The notes beneath the pieces were generated by a model that was given only the letters and a program-made list of their open reading frames with translations, had not been told where the DNA came from and ran no database searches. A program made the position numbers and the translations under genes. From the NCBI RefSeq assembly GCF_003697785.1, contig NZ_QOKZ01000009.1:1-64000 (forward strand): 64,000 nucleotides of DNA, written 5' to 3'. Of the stretch, positions 24,692 through 34,799 are shown in pieces; within the stretch, counting starts at the first letter, position 1; each line of letters begins with the position of its first letter. This stretch comes from Paracoccus alkanivorans (lineage in GTDB: Bacteria; Pseudomonadota; Alphaproteobacteria; Rhodobacterales; Rhodobacteraceae).

Positions 24692-25325
24692 TGTCATCTC
24701 CTGATCCAGAACTCGTTGCGGTGGATGGCCTGCATCCGGTCACGCAAATTCGATAGCGCAAACATAGGGTGCTGCGGCTGAATGTGAACCGCTGATTCCG
24801 AAAAGCCGCTTTGCAGGTGCAGCATGGGTTTCCTGCCCACTGCATTGAGTGGAACCCAGATCCAAGGCGGGCTGTAATGACAAGGCAGCTGAAGATTGCC
24901 GCTCTGGAACCCATTCCAAAAGGCGGCGGCGCCTCTCATCGGGCGAACTGTCCGGGAAATACGGCCGCGCTATCTATATCGCTGCAGCCGCGGCAAGCGT
25001 TACAGGCGGTTACCGTATGAAAGTGATACACCGCCTTGAGGGGATCAAACCCGGTGACGACCACTTTACCACCGGGACCGGATTGAATGGCATCATGCCT
25101 TGTGGCTGGATGCCACAGAACCGCGCCTTTCCACGGGGCATCTATCACGGAAAGCGTGGTCTTCAGCGGATATCCCGGGTCGCGACCGAAATGCTCATGA
25201 CCGGGTGCCGCATCTCACCTGTCCATTTTGACATTGTGAGCATCCCTGCAAGGAATAGGCCAAGGTGTCACCTGTAGCAGGGCATGAAGTTCCGGATTGG
25301 ACATTCAAGCCGATGTTGGCGATAA

Positions 25326-25345
25326 GCTCGAAAACGTTTCGGATC
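25326..25345. promoter_or_regulatory. Probable ThuR operator at its own gene (imperfect)
   Basis: The segment centred on ACGTTTCGGAT matches 15 of 20 positions of the perfect palindrome at 26442-26461. It ends 14 bp before the regulator start codon, a position suited to autorepression. Confidence 0.5.
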
Positions 25346-25359
25346 CAGGAGTTGATATC

Positions 25360-26388
25360 ATGGCAACGCTGAAAGATGTCGCCAGGAAGGCCGGGCTTTC
25401 GGTGACCCAGGTCAGCCGTGCGCTCAACAATCATTCCGATGTCAGCGCCCGGACGCGCGAGCATGTGCAGGCGGTTGCGCGCTCACTGGGCTATCAACCC
25501 AATCTTTCGGCGCGCAAGCTGGTATCGGGACGATCGGGCATGGTGGGGCTGGTTGTGCCCCGGTCTCCCGATCTGGCGTCAGATGGCTTGTTCATGGAGG
25601 TTGTCGCCGGGCTGTCCACGCATTTTTCCGCGCGCGAGATGCAATTCGTCGTTCATGTCGCGCAGGAAGGGGAACCGATCCTGCCGGTCTATAGACGGCT
25701 GATCGGAAACGGCGCATTGGATGGTTTCGTTCTGATCGATCCCGAGGACAATGACGAGAGGGCGGCGTTCCTGACCGAACTCGATGTGCCATTCGTGGTG
25801 CATGGGCGGATCGGCGAAAATCCGGTTCATCCCTATTTCGACATTGAAAACGAAAGTATTTTTTTCGAATTGACGGATCATCTTCTCTCTCTCGGCCACC
25901 GACGGATAGCCCTGCTCAACGGGGTCGAGGGGCGCAGCTATGTGGGTGCGCGGTTGCGCGGATATCTGCGTGCCCTGGCCGGGGCGGGAGTGGACGCTGA
26001 CAAGGCCATCACCCGCAATTGCAAGATGACCGAGGCGTTCGGGCTGGTTTCGACGGTCGATCTGTTCTCACCGGGGGGCGATGCGCCGACGGCGATCATC
26101 TGCGGCAATGTGCGGATCGCCAAGGGAGTGTATCAGGCGTTGCAGGCTCTTGGGCTGACGGTTCCGGGTGATGTGTCCGTCATGGCGCATGACGATCATC
26201 TGGGCAATCTGCAGACTGCAGCCTTTTATCCCGCGCTCAGCGTGACCGATGCGCCCTTGCGTGACAGCTGGGAGCCCTTGGCCGGGTGCCTGGCCGACGC
26301 GATCACCGGAGCGCCATTGTCGAAATTGCAGTTGATAGGCTCCCATCAGTTCCGGTTTCGTCGGTCCACCGCCGCGCCGCAAAGCTGA
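25360..26388 (+). CDS. thuR: LacI-family regulator of the trehalose (thu) operon
   Basis: The 342-aa protein opens with a LacI HTH (MATLKDVARKAGLSVTQVSR) and hinge, then a sugar-sensing domain with SVMAHDDHLGNLQTAAFYPA near 270. CAGGAG lies 9 nt before ATG 25360; an upstream in-frame ATG (25297) would run through the operator. It precedes the thu transport/catabolic genes in the same direction, and two operator-like sites flank it. The name follows from gene order; binding of trehalose is inferred. Confidence 0.88.
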   Translation: MATLKDVARKAGLSVTQVSRALNNHSDVSARTREHVQAVARSLGYQPNLSARKLVSGRSGMVGLVVPRSPDLASDGLFMEVVAGLSTHFSAREMQFVVHVAQEGEPILPVYRRLIGNGALDGFVLIDPEDNDERAAFLTELDVPFVVHGRIGENPVHPYFDIENESIFFELTDHLLSLGHRRIALLNGVEGRSYVGARLRGYLRALAGAGVDADKAITRNCKMTEAFGLVSTVDLFSPGGDAPTAIICGNVRIAKGVYQALQALGLTVPGDVSVMAHDDHLGNLQTAAFYPALSVTDAPLRDSWEPLAGCLADAITGAPLSKLQLIGSHQFRFRRSTAAPQS

Positions 26389-26441
26389 AAACCCTCTTTG
26401 CTTAACGAATCGTTGACAGCGCGAGAATGTTTCCGCTAACA

Positions 26442-26461
26442 AATCCGAAACGTTTCGGATT
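26442..26461. promoter_or_regulatory. LacI-type operator of the thu operon
   Basis: AATCCGAAACGTTTCGGATT is a perfect 20-bp palindrome with the CG centre typical of LacI-family sites, 84 bp upstream of thuE. A weaker copy precedes thuR itself. TTGACA at 26413-26418 and its surroundings could serve as the -35 region. Confidence 0.75.
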
Positions 26462-26545
26462 GTGATTTAAGTAAAAACATCGCGGCGAGACGCAACGGGG
26501 AGCGAAGCGGGCCATGTCGGTGCCGCAAACAGGGAGGAGAAGATC

Positions 26546-27814
26546 ATGAAAATACGGATGGTGAAGTCCGGCTTGTCGATATGCGCGCTATGCGTGGCCG
26601 CGGGGATGTCGCCTGCCGGCGCCGAAGAGCTTTTCTATGTCAGCGGGGCGGTCGGGAATGCCCTCGAGAACTTCAGGGAGACGGTGAAGCCATGGGAGGA
26701 GGCGACCGGGCATACCGTGACGCTGGTGCCCATGCCGGCTTCGAGTTCGGATCAGTTCGCGCAATATCGCCTGTGGCTGGCTGCCGGGACGACGGATGTG
26801 GATCTGTATCAGACCGATGTCATCTGGGCGCCGCAGCTGGCCGATCATTTCGTCGATCTGTCCGATGCCGCCAAGGACCTGATCCCGCAGCATTTCCCCT
26901 CGGTTATCGAAAGCCAGACCGTTGACGGCAAGCTGGTCGCGCTGCCGTTGTTCACCGACGCGCCGGCACTGTATTACCGTACCGACTTGCTGGAGAAATA
27001 CGGCAAGGAAATTCCCGCGACATGGGAGGAGCTGACCCGAACCGCGCAGGAAATCCAGGATGCTGAACGTGCCGAGGGCGCGGCGGATTTGTGGGGATAT
27101 GTCTGGCAGGGCAACGCCTATGAAGGTCTGACCTGCAATGCGCTGGAATGGATCAAATCCGCCGGTGGCGGGCAGATCGTCGAGCCGGACGGCACCATCT
27201 CGGTCAATAACGACGCGGCGGCAAAGGCGCTGGAGATGGCGGCTGGCTGGGTCGGCACGATCAGTCCCGAGGGCGTGCTGGCCTATCAGGAAGAGGAGGC
27301 ACGCGGCGTCTGGCAGACCGGCAACGCGGTTTTCATGCGCAACTGGCCCTATGCCTACAACCTGTCGAATGGCGATGACAGCGCGGTGAAGGGAAAATTC
27401 GATGTGGCGCCGCTGCCATCGGGCGGAGACGGCTCTGCCGCAACGCTCGGCGGCTGGAATGTCGCGGTTTCGAAATATTCGACCAAGCAGGAGGCGGCGA
27501 TCAGCCTTGCGCTGTATCTGTCGGGACCCGAGGGACAGAAGAGCACGACGCTGAGAAACAGCAACCTGCCGACCATCACCGCGCTTTACGACGATCCCGA
27601 CATCGCCGAGCAGGTGCCGTTCGTCCCGCGCTGGAAAGAGGTGTTCGAACAGGCGGTCCCGCGCCCTTCGGCGGCGACCAAGGGAAAATATAACGAGGTT
27701 TCGGCAAAATTCTGGTCGGCTGTCCACGAAACCCTGTCCGGGACGGGGAGTGCCGCCGAGAATCTCGAATTGCTGGAACTGGATCTCAGCGACATCCAGG
27801 GTTCGGGCTGGTGA
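26546..27814 (+). CDS. thuE: Trehalose/disaccharide ABC binding protein
   Basis: The 422-aa protein has a signal peptide (residues 1-26, ending AGAEE) and a family 1 solute-binding fold: VTLVPMPASSSDQFAQYRLW, TTDVDLYQTDVIWAPQLADH and ALPLFTDAPALYYRTDLLEKYG near 132-153, as in trehalose/maltose-binding proteins. GGGAGGAGA precedes the ATG. It feeds ThuF/ThuG; the substrate is inferred from linkage to thuA/thuB. Confidence 0.92.
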   Translation: MKIRMVKSGLSICALCVAAGMSPAGAEELFYVSGAVGNALENFRETVKPWEEATGHTVTLVPMPASSSDQFAQYRLWLAAGTTDVDLYQTDVIWAPQLADHFVDLSDAAKDLIPQHFPSVIESQTVDGKLVALPLFTDAPALYYRTDLLEKYGKEIPATWEELTRTAQEIQDAERAEGAADLWGYVWQGNAYEGLTCNALEWIKSAGGGQIVEPDGTISVNNDAAAKALEMAAGWVGTISPEGVLAYQEEEARGVWQTGNAVFMRNWPYAYNLSNGDDSAVKGKFDVAPLPSGGDGSAATLGGWNVAVSKYSTKQEAAISLALYLSGPEGQKSTTLRNSNLPTITALYDDPDIAEQVPFVPRWKEVFEQAVPRPSAATKGKYNEVSAKFWSAVHETLSGTGSAAENLELLELDLSDIQGSGW

Positions 27815-27906
27815 TCTGACCGCCTGACGGCCCCGCCGACCGGGTCGGGCGTTTACCACGCCCGCCCCTTCATCGGCCAGGAGGGCCATGACGAGGAGAT
27901 ATTCCA

Positions 27907-28869
27907 ATGACCGACCTTACCTTGGGCCGTGCCGCCGGTCCCAGTCTGAAGCAACGCAGGCAAAGGGCGGCCTTCTGGTTCCTGGCGCCCATGCTGATCG
28001 CGTTGTTCTGCGTCGCCGCGTGGCCGCTCTTGCGCACCATCTGGTTCTCGATGACCGATGCCAGCCTGTCCGGCCTCTATGACGCGGAATGGACCGGTTT
28101 CGACAATTACCTGTCCGTCCGGACCCTGTCCTCGGGGCGCGTCGTCTATCGCGGGACGCTTGTTGATCCGGACTGGTGGAACGCGGTCTGGAACACGGTG
28201 CGCTTCGCGCTGATCTCGGTCGGTTTCGAGACCGCCTTCGGCCTGGTCGTGGCGCTGGTGATGAATGCCGAATTCAAGGGCAGGGGGCTGGTGCGCGCCG
28301 CGATCCTGATCCCCTGGGCAATCCCGACCATCGTTTCGGCCAAGATGTGGGGCTGGATGCTGAACGACCAGTTCGGGATCATCAACGATATCCTTATGGG
28401 CATCGGCCTGATCGATCAGAAGATCGCCTGGACCGCCAGCGTGGACACGGCGATGACCGCGGTGCTGATCGTGGATATCTGGAAGACCACGCCCTTCATG
28501 GCGCTGTTGATCCTGGCCGGGCTTCAGATGGTGCCCCGCGACATCTACGAGGCGGCGCGGCTGGACGGAGTCCATCCGGTCAAGGTGTTCTTCCGCATCA
28601 CCCTGCCACTAATCAAGCCCGCGCTGATGGTCGCCGTCATCTTCCGGATGCTGGACGCGCTGCGAATCTTTGATCTGGTCTATGTGCTGACGCCGAACTC
28701 GGCGGCAACCAAGACCATGTCGGTCATCAGCCGCGAGAACATGATCGATTTCGACAAATTCGCCTATGGGGCCGCGCAATCGACGCTGCTCTTTGCCATC
28801 ATCGCCGTTTTCGTCAGCCTCTATATCTGGCTGGGGCGCGTCGATCTGTCGGGGGAAAGCCAGCGATGA
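27907..28869 (+). CDS. thuF: Trehalose/disaccharide ABC permease (MalF type)
   Basis: The 320-aa integral membrane protein has about six helices (first at 24-46) and the EAA loop YEAARLDGVHPVKVFFRITLPL near 216-237. ACGAGGAG precedes the ATG by about 9 nt. Its end overlaps thuG by four bases. Confidence 0.92.
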   Translation: MTDLTLGRAAGPSLKQRRQRAAFWFLAPMLIALFCVAAWPLLRTIWFSMTDASLSGLYDAEWTGFDNYLSVRTLSSGRVVYRGTLVDPDWWNAVWNTVRFALISVGFETAFGLVVALVMNAEFKGRGLVRAAILIPWAIPTIVSAKMWGWMLNDQFGIINDILMGIGLIDQKIAWTASVDTAMTAVLIVDIWKTTPFMALLILAGLQMVPRDIYEAARLDGVHPVKVFFRITLPLIKPALMVAVIFRMLDALRIFDLVYVLTPNSAATKTMSVISRENMIDFDKFAYGAAQSTLLFAIIAVFVSLYIWLGRVDLSGESQR

Positions 28870-29696
28870 CCCGCAACCTGCCTTCCCGCATCGCGTTCTA
28901 TGCATTGGTCGCCGTGATCGTGCTGTTCGCGGTATTCCCGTTCTACTATGCCATCGTCACCAGCTTCTCGACCGGTACGGCGCTGTTCCAGGTGAATTAC
29001 TGGCCGAAGGTGTTCGATCTTGCCAATTACAAGGCCGTTTTGGGCAGTCGAAACTTTTCACGCTCGATCCTGAACTCGGTCTTCATCGCCGGTTGCACGG
29101 TGGGTTTCGCGCTGTTCCTGGCGGTAACCGCCTCTTATGCGCTGGCCCGCGTGCGGTTCCGGGGCAGGGGCCTGCTGCTGATGACCATCCTTGCCGTGTC
29201 GATGTTTCCGCAGATTGCCGTTCTGGCGGGATTGTTCGAACTTGTCCGGTTCCTTGGCATCTTCAACACCCCCTGGGCGATGATCCTGTCCTACACCATC
29301 TTCACCCTACCCTTCACGGTCTGGGTGCTGACAACCTTCATGCAGGATCTGCCGGTCGAGATCGAAGAGGCCGCCATCGTGGACGGCGCCAGCCCCTGGG
29401 TCATCATCACCCGCGTCTTCCTGCCGCTGCTCTGGCCGGCGCTGGTCACGACCGGGCTTCTGGCCTTCATCGGGGCGTGGAACGAATTCCTGTTCGCGCT
29501 GACTTTCACCAGTTCGGAATCCATGCGCACCGTTCCGGTGGCCATCGCGCTTTTGTCAGGTGCCTCGCAGCAGGAAATTCCCTGGGGGCCGATCCTCGCG
29601 GCCTCGGTCATCGTGACCGTGCCGCTGATCGTCCTCGTCCTTATCTTCCAACGCAAGATCGTCGCGGGCCTGACCGCAGGCGGAGTGAAAGGCTGA
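28866..29696 (+). CDS. thuG: Trehalose/disaccharide ABC permease (MalG type)
   Basis: The 276-aa protein has six helices and the EAA-type loop EIEEAAIVDGASPWVIITRV near 161-180. It starts inside the thuF stop (ATGA). Unlike the MalG-type permease at 20642 it has a normal short loop after the first helix. Confidence 0.92.
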   Translation: MTRNLPSRIAFYALVAVIVLFAVFPFYYAIVTSFSTGTALFQVNYWPKVFDLANYKAVLGSRNFSRSILNSVFIAGCTVGFALFLAVTASYALARVRFRGRGLLLMTILAVSMFPQIAVLAGLFELVRFLGIFNTPWAMILSYTIFTLPFTVWVLTTFMQDLPVEIEEAAIVDGASPWVIITRVFLPLLWPALVTTGLLAFIGAWNEFLFALTFTSSESMRTVPVAIALLSGASQQEIPWGPILAASVIVTVPLIVLVLIFQRKIVAGLTAGGVKG

Positions 29697-29700
29697 AACC

Positions 29701-30708
29701 ATGGCCAAGATCGAACTGAAGAACGTCACCAAATCCTATGGCGCCGTCGAGGTGATCAAGGGCATCGACCTGGAAATCCGCAAGGGCGAGTTCATGGTCT
29801 TTGTCGGCCCCTCGGGCTGCGGAAAATCGACCCTGCTGCGTCTTATCGCGGGGCTGGAAGAGATCACCTCGGGCGACCTGCTGTTCGACGACCAGAAGGT
29901 GAACCATCTCGTCCCGTCCGACCGAGGTATCGCGATGGTATTCCAAAGCTATGCGCTGTATCCGCATATGAAGGTTTATGACAACATGGCCTTCGGCATG
30001 AAGTTGGCACGGGCGGACAAGGCCGAGACCGACAGGCGCGTGCGCGAGGCCGCAAGGCTTTTGCAGATCGAGCATCTGCTCGACCGGCTGCCCAAGCAGC
30101 TTTCGGGCGGTCAGCGTCAGCGCGTTGCCATCGGCCGCGCCATCGTGCGCGACCCTCGGGTATTCCTGTTCGACGAGCCGTTGTCGAACCTTGACGCGGC
30201 GCTGCGTGTGCAGACCCGGCTGGAGATCGCCAAGCTGCATCACGCGATGGATGACACCACGATGATCTATGTCACCCATGACCAGGTCGAGGCCATGACG
30301 CTGGCCGACCGGATCGCGGTGCTGCGCGATGGCAAGCTGGAACAGGTGGGCACACCGGCGGAGCTGTATGAGAATCCCAAATCGATCTTCGTGGCGGGGT
30401 TCATCGGCAGTCCGAAGATGAACTTCCTGACCGGCAGCTTTGCGGATGCCAGGGGCTGTGCGACACTTGGCGCCCGGCCTGAACATATCGAGCTGGCACC
30501 GGATGGCAGCGGCGAGTGGCAGGGCGAAGTGGTTCATGCCGAGGATCTCGGCTCGGACAACTACCTGTTCGTCGAGATCGGCGCGGATGAGCCCGTGGTC
30601 GTGCGCCAGCCCGGCAAGCTGGCAATACCCTATGGCAGCCGGGTATCGTTGCAACCGCAGGCCCAGCATTTGCATCGCTTCGGCGTGGACGGCCAGCCGC
30701 TCCGCTGA
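29701..30708 (+). CDS. thuK: Trehalose/disaccharide ABC importer ATPase
   Basis: The 335-aa MalK-type ATPase has Walker [10 protein letters not shown] near residue 38, signature [14 protein letters not shown] near 133, Walker [15 protein letters not shown]-loop [14 protein letters not shown] and the C-terminal regulatory domain ([13 protein letters not shown]). It begins 4 bp after the thuG stop. Confidence 0.94.
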   Translation: MAKIELKNVTKSYGAVEVIKGIDLEIRKGEFMVFVGPSGCGKSTLLRLIAGLEEITSGDLLFDDQKVNHLVPSDRGIAMVFQSYALYPHMKVYDNMAFGMKLARADKAETDRRVREAARLLQIEHLLDRLPKQLSGGQRQRVAIGRAIVRDPRVFLFDEPLSNLDAALRVQTRLEIAKLHHAMDDTTMIYVTHDQVEAMTLADRIAVLRDGKLEQVGTPAELYENPKSIFVAGFIGSPKMNFLTGSFADARGCATLGARPEHIELAPDGSGEWQGEVVHAEDLGSDNYLFVEIGADEPVVVRQPGKLAIPYGSRVSLQPQAQHLHRFGVDGQPLR

Positions 30709-30775
30709 CACTGCCGCCAGCAATACCAGTCAAACCCCGCCGATGCGGTCGGCGGGTCAATCCGAGGAGAGCAAG

Positions 30776-31561
30776 ATGAATATCCGCGTCACCGTGTGGA
30801 ACGAGAACGTCCATGAGCAGGAAAACGAGATCGTCGCGTCGATCTACCCGAAAGGAATTCATGGCACGATTGCCGAAGAACTGAATGCCGATCCCGCGAT
30901 CACCGCCGCCACCGCCACGCTGCAGGAGGATGAGCATGGGCTGACCGAGGAAAGGCTGGCCCGGACCGATGTGCTGTTCTGGTGGGGGCATTGCGCCCAT
31001 GGCCAGGTCGCCGATGAGGTTGTCGAGCGGGTCTGCAATGCCGTCTGGTCCGGCATGGGGATGGTTTTTCTGCACTCGGCGCATTTCTCGAAGCCCTTCA
31101 AGCGGCTGATGGGCAGCCCCTGCAACCTGACCTGGCGTGAGGCGGGCGAGCGGGAACGGCTGTGGATCACCTCGCGGGGCCATCCGATCACCGCCGGACT
31201 GCCGAACCATTTCGAGCTGGAACACGAAGAGATGTATGGCGAACCCTTCGGTGTGCCCGAGCCGCTGGAGACGGTGTTCCTGAGCTGGTTCTCGGGCGGC
31301 GAGGCGTTCCGTTCGGGCCTGACCTACAGGCGCGGGGCCGGAAACATTTTCTATTTCCGGCCGGGGCACGAGACCTATCCGACCTATCACGACGCCAATG
31401 TGCAGCGCGTGCTGCTGAACGCGGCGAAATGGGCGTATAACCCGGCGCCGCGGCTTTCCGATCCCAATATCGCGCCGAATGTTCCCGTGACCGAGGCGCT
31501 CGAACCCATCGAGGAGCGCGGCCCCCGGCTGCATCAACATGGCGAGGAAGGATTCCGCTGA
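30776..31561 (+). CDS. thuA: ThuA-like trehalose utilisation protein
   Basis: The 261-aa protein matches the ThuA family (class I glutamine-amidotransferase-like fold): [11 protein letters not shown] near residue 5, [14 protein letters not shown] near 65, [20 protein letters not shown] near 96 and [15 protein letters not shown] near 200. In rhizobia ThuA and ThuB act together in converting trehalose to its 3-keto form. GAGGAG lies 6 nt before ATG 30776. Its stop overlaps thuB as TGATG. Confidence 0.93.
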   Translation: MNIRVTVWNENVHEQENEIVASIYPKGIHGTIAEELNADPAITAATATLQEDEHGLTEERLARTDVLFWWGHCAHGQVADEVVERVCNAVWSGMGMVFLHSAHFSKPFKRLMGSPCNLTWREAGERERLWITSRGHPITAGLPNHFELEHEEMYGEPFGVPEPLETVFLSWFSGGEAFRSGLTYRRGAGNIFYFRPGHETYPTYHDANVQRVLLNAAKWAYNPAPRLSDPNIAPNVPVTEALEPIEERGPRLHQHGEEGFR

Positions 31562-32616
31562 TGAGCAATATCCGGCTTTTGATCCTTGGCACCGGCGGCA
31601 TGGCACGAAACCATGCCGAGGGTTTCTCCGAGCTTCCGGGTGTCGAGATCGCCGCGGGCGTGGATACCCGCGCCGACCAGCTTGCCGCCTTTTGCGGGGA
31701 GTATGGCATCCCAAACGCTTTCGGCTCGCTGGACGAGGCGCTTGCGTGGGGGCAGTTCGATGCGGTGACGAATGTGACTCCCGATGCCGCGCATTACCCG
31801 ACGACCATGCCTCTGCTGGCGGCGGGCAAGCATGTGCTCTGTGAAAAACCCCTGGCGACCGATGCCGTCCAGGCACAGGAAATGGCCGAGGCTGCCGCGA
31901 AGGCGGGCGTGGTGAATATGGTAAACCTGTCCTACCGCAATGTGCCCGCCCTGCAGGAGGCCGCCCGCATGGTTCGCGCCGGCCGGATCGGCACGGTAAG
32001 GCATTTCGAGGCATCCTATCTGCAAAGCTGGCTGACCCAGCCTGCCTGGGGCGATTGGCGCAGCGAAAGTCAATGGCTGTGGCGGCTGTCCACCGCGCAT
32101 GGTTCCAAGGGCGTGCTGGGCGATGTCGGGATCCATATCCTCGATTTCGCGACCTTCATCGCCGCGCAGGACGCGCGCGAGGTCTCCTGTCGCCTTGCCA
32201 CTTTCGACAAGGTGCCCGGCGGGCGGATCGGGGAATATACCCTTGATGCGAATGACTCTGCCACGATGCAGATCCTGCTGGAAAACGGCACATTGGGAAC
32301 CGTGGCCGCGACACGCTTTGCCAGCGGCCACCTGAACGATCTTCGGTTGCGTATCTATGGCGACAGGGGCGGGCTGGAAGTGGGCTTCGAGCGTCAGGAA
32401 AGCCGTTTGCGCGCCTGCCTTGTCCCCGATCTGCAAAGCGCTGAATGGCATGATGTCGACTGCCCTCCCGTGGTTCCGATCTATCGCCGTTTCATCGATG
32501 CGATACGCGGCGAGGGCGCAGCCGATCCCGACTTCGCGCGGGGTGCCGCATTGCAGCGCCTGCTGGACCGCGCCGAGGAATCGGCTTGTCAGGGCGGGCT
32601 CAGCCTTGCCGTCTGA
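31561..32616 (+). CDS. thuB: Gfo/Idh/MocA-family oxidoreductase ThuB
   Basis: The 351-aa protein has a Rossmann start (ILGTGGMARNHAEGF, residues 6-20) and the family lysine in CEKPLATDA near 95, followed by the beta-sheet dimer domain. In rhizobia ThuB oxidises imported trehalose or similar disaccharides with NAD. It overlaps thuA by one base and ends the operon. Confidence 0.92.
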   Translation: MSNIRLLILGTGGMARNHAEGFSELPGVEIAAGVDTRADQLAAFCGEYGIPNAFGSLDEALAWGQFDAVTNVTPDAAHYPTTMPLLAAGKHVLCEKPLATDAVQAQEMAEAAAKAGVVNMVNLSYRNVPALQEAARMVRAGRIGTVRHFEASYLQSWLTQPAWGDWRSESQWLWRLSTAHGSKGVLGDVGIHILDFATFIAAQDAREVSCRLATFDKVPGGRIGEYTLDANDSATMQILLENGTLGTVAATRFASGHLNDLRLRIYGDRGGLEVGFERQESRLRACLVPDLQSAEWHDVDCPPVVPIYRRFIDAIRGEGAADPDFARGAALQRLLDRAEESACQGGLSLAV

Positions 32617-32708
32617 ACTTATCCGGCGAAGGCCGTCAGGCTGGCTAAGTGGGAAACTCGCGATTAATCTCGGGGGACAGATTGCTTGAGCAGCCCGGGG
32701 TCATCAAG

Positions 32709-32873
32709 ATGAACAAAATACCATTCATTATCCTTTCGCTAATTCCGCTGTCCGCATGTGTCGAAAACGGCGCCGTTGGTGTGCCTTACGGCCATAAACC
32801 ACCGCCGGGGGAATGCCGCACATGGATTCCGGGCGTGCCGGCGGGACATCAGCCACCGCCTTACAAGTGCTGA
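32709..32873 (+). CDS. Small proline-rich lipoprotein (54 aa)
   Basis: It begins MNKIPFIILSLIPLSACVEN with a lipobox LSAC, giving a mature lipid-anchored peptide of about 38 aa. The mature part has the repeated proline pattern HKPPPGECRTWIPGVPAG then HQPPP, and two cysteines besides the lipidated one. This pattern recurs in small bacterial lipoproteins of unknown function. The longer frame from 32649 would bury the signal. Confidence 0.65.
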   Translation: MNKIPFIILSLIPLSACVENGAVGVPYGHKPPPGECRTWIPGVPAGHQPPPYKC

Positions 32874-33140
32874 TCGATCCCGGTCTCCGGCCTTGTTCAT
32901 CCAGGTCGAGACCTTGGAAGCTGCGAAAATATGCGGGCCAGGCAGGCTGTCGAAGCCAGGAATGTGACAGGCACAAGGGTAGTTGCCTGTCGGTATTCCC
33001 ACATTCCGCAGCTTGCCGGCGTTGTTCATCATGGACCCGGGCCTGATCATACATACCGCGCATGAGATCGTCGGGAGGGTTGAGTTTCCTGGCAGGATCG
33101 AGCAATCATCATAAGAGCCGCCTCGTGGGAAGTCGCCCGG

Positions 33141-33404
33141 ATGTCGAAAAAGCTGAAAACTGCAATCGTTGGAGCTGCCATCGCTCTGATCGTTGGTTTT
33201 GCGGTTAGTTACGATTTGATAAGTCAGGAAACGGCAGATCAGATAAAGACCAAGACCGACGAAATCCTGACCGAGGAAGAAACGTCCCGGCCGGCATCCG
33301 AGACCTCTTCTGCGCCTCCCGTGGAAACTGCACCCGAGGCTTCGGACCCTCCTACGGAAGAAGGAGCGAATGAACCCGCACCGGATCAAGCGCCTTCGGA
33401 GTGA
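33141..33404 (+). CDS. Small single-span membrane protein (87 aa)
   Basis: Residues 7-27 (TAIVGAAIALIVGFAVSYDL) form one hydrophobic helix. The rest is acidic and rich in E, P, S and T, a disordered tail. No motif is recognised. The 267 bp before it contain nothing I can identify. Confidence 0.5.
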   Translation: MSKKLKTAIVGAAIALIVGFAVSYDLISQETADQIKTKTDEILTEEETSRPASETSSAPPVETAPEASDPPTEEGANEPAPDQAPSE

Positions 33405-33617
33405 GTCAACAGCCTGCCCATCCGTCCGTGCCATACAAAGGGGCGGGGGAAGTGGCAAAAAGAACCGCCATCACTTCTCGCCCGTGTCCGAACGAAGGGG
33501 GTTTGCCAGGTTGGCGCTGCGCCGGAATATCCGGCGGCGTGGCACAGAGGGCTGAACCTCCAGTGAACACCATTGATGGGCAGGGCCGGTTCCCGGCGCC
33601 ACGCTCCCGGGAAAGCG

Positions 33618-34799
33618 CTATCCCAGGACCCGCATCGCCTGTGTCAGCCCCTCCAGCGTCAGTGGCATCATCCGGTTCTCGAATATCTGCCGGATCATGG
33701 CGATGGATTGGGTATAGCGCCAATGCGCCTCGGGCACCGGGTTCAGCCAGACATGGTCGGGCCATGTCTCGCAGACGCGGCGCAGCCAGATCTCGCCGGG
33801 TTCCTCGTTCCAATGCTCGTTGGCCCCGCCAGGCACCGCGATCTCGTAGGGGGACATCGAGGCGTCACCGACGAAGATGCATTTGTAGTCGCGGCCAAGG
33901 CGGTTCAGGATATCCCATGTTGGGATCTGCTCGGTCCAGCGGCGGTGATTGTCCTTCCAGACGCCTTCATAAAGGCAGTTATGGAAGTAGAAATGCTCCA
34001 TATGCTTGAATTCCGCCCGGGCGGCCGAGAACAGTTCGTCCACCAGCCGCGTATGGTCGTCCATGCTGCCGCCCACGTCGAGAAACAGCAGCACCTTGAC
34101 GGCGTTGTGCCGCTCGGGCCGGGTCTGCACGTCGATATAGCCGTGATCGGCAGTGGCGCGGATGGTGGCGGGCAGGTCCAGCTCTTCGTTCGCGCCATGA
34201 CGCGCCCATTGCCGCAACCGTTTCAGCGCCACCTTGATATTGCGGGTGCCCAGTTCCACGCTGTCGTCGAAATCGCGGAACTCGCGCTTGTCCCAGACCT
34301 TGACGGCGCGGCGGTGGCGGCTCTCGTGCTGGCCGATGCGCACGCCCTCGGGATTGTAGCCATAGGCGCCGAAGGGCGAGGTGCCCGCCGTGCCGATCCA
34401 TTTGTTGCCACCCTGGTGGCGGGATTGCTGCTCGGCCAGGCGCTCGCGCAGCTTCTTCATCAACTCCTCGAAACTGCCGCTGCCCTCGATCCGCGCCCGT
34501 TCCTCGTCGGTCAACAGTTTCTCGGCCAGTTTCTCCAGCCATTCCTTCGGGATCGCCTGCTCATGGACCAGCGCCTCGACGGGCACATGCTCCAGCCCGG
34601 CGAAGGCCTCGCCGAAGGCGCGGTCGAAACGGTCTATATGACGCTCGTCCTTGACCAGCGCGGCGCGGGCGAAATGGTAGAAACCATCGACCGACCAGCC
34701 GGTGACGCCTGCCTGCATCCCTCCCATCAGATCGAGCCATTCACGCAGGGAAACGGGCACCCCCTGCCTGCGCAACTGATCGAGGAAAGGAATGAACAT
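33618..34799 (-). CDS. VWA domain protein, CoxE-like
   Basis: From ATG 34799 the protein is 393 aa. It has the CoxE-like N-terminus FIPFLDQLRRQGVPVSLREW, a basic linker, and near residue 240 the metal-ion site KVLLFLDVGGSMDDH, where the canonical DxSxS reads D-V-G-G-S, so one serine is replaced. Near 300 it has KCIFVGDASMSPYEI. Such proteins often work with MoxR-type AAA ATPases, none of which is in the window. The start overlaps the stop of a 54-aa membrane protein (TGATG). Confidence 0.85.
   Translation of the reverse strand: MFIPFLDQLRRQGVPVSLREWLDLMGGMQAGVTGWSVDGFYHFARAALVKDERHIDRFDRAFGEAFAGLEHVPVEALVHEQAIPKEWLEKLAEKLLTDEERARIEGSGSFEELMKKLRERLAEQQSRHQGGNKWIGTAGTSPFGAYGYNPEGVRIGQHESRHRRAVKVWDKREFRDFDDSVELGTRNIKVALKRLRQWARHGANEELDLPATIRATADHGYIDVQTRPERHNAVKVLLFLDVGGSMDDHTRLVDELFSAARAEFKHMEHFYFHNCLYEGVWKDNHRRWTEQIPTWDILNRLGRDYKCIFVGDASMSPYEIAVPGGANEHWNEEPGEIWLRRVCETWPDHVWLNPVPEAHWRYTQSIAMIRQIFENRMMPLTLEGLTQAMRVLG

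Larger units (their letters stand above)
24319..25325. other. About 1 kb without a convincing gene
   Basis: Apart from the 38-aa ORF and the repeat described separately, the frames here (for example 24849-25277 on plus) have no recognisable motif, poor ribosome-binding sites and many stops in other frames. It may be decayed sequence between two transferred operons. Confidence 0.4.

Noticed and set aside
24849..25277. 142-codon plus-strand frame
   Set aside because: No recognisable motif or good start, and it competes with other open frames of similar quality; treated as non-coding.
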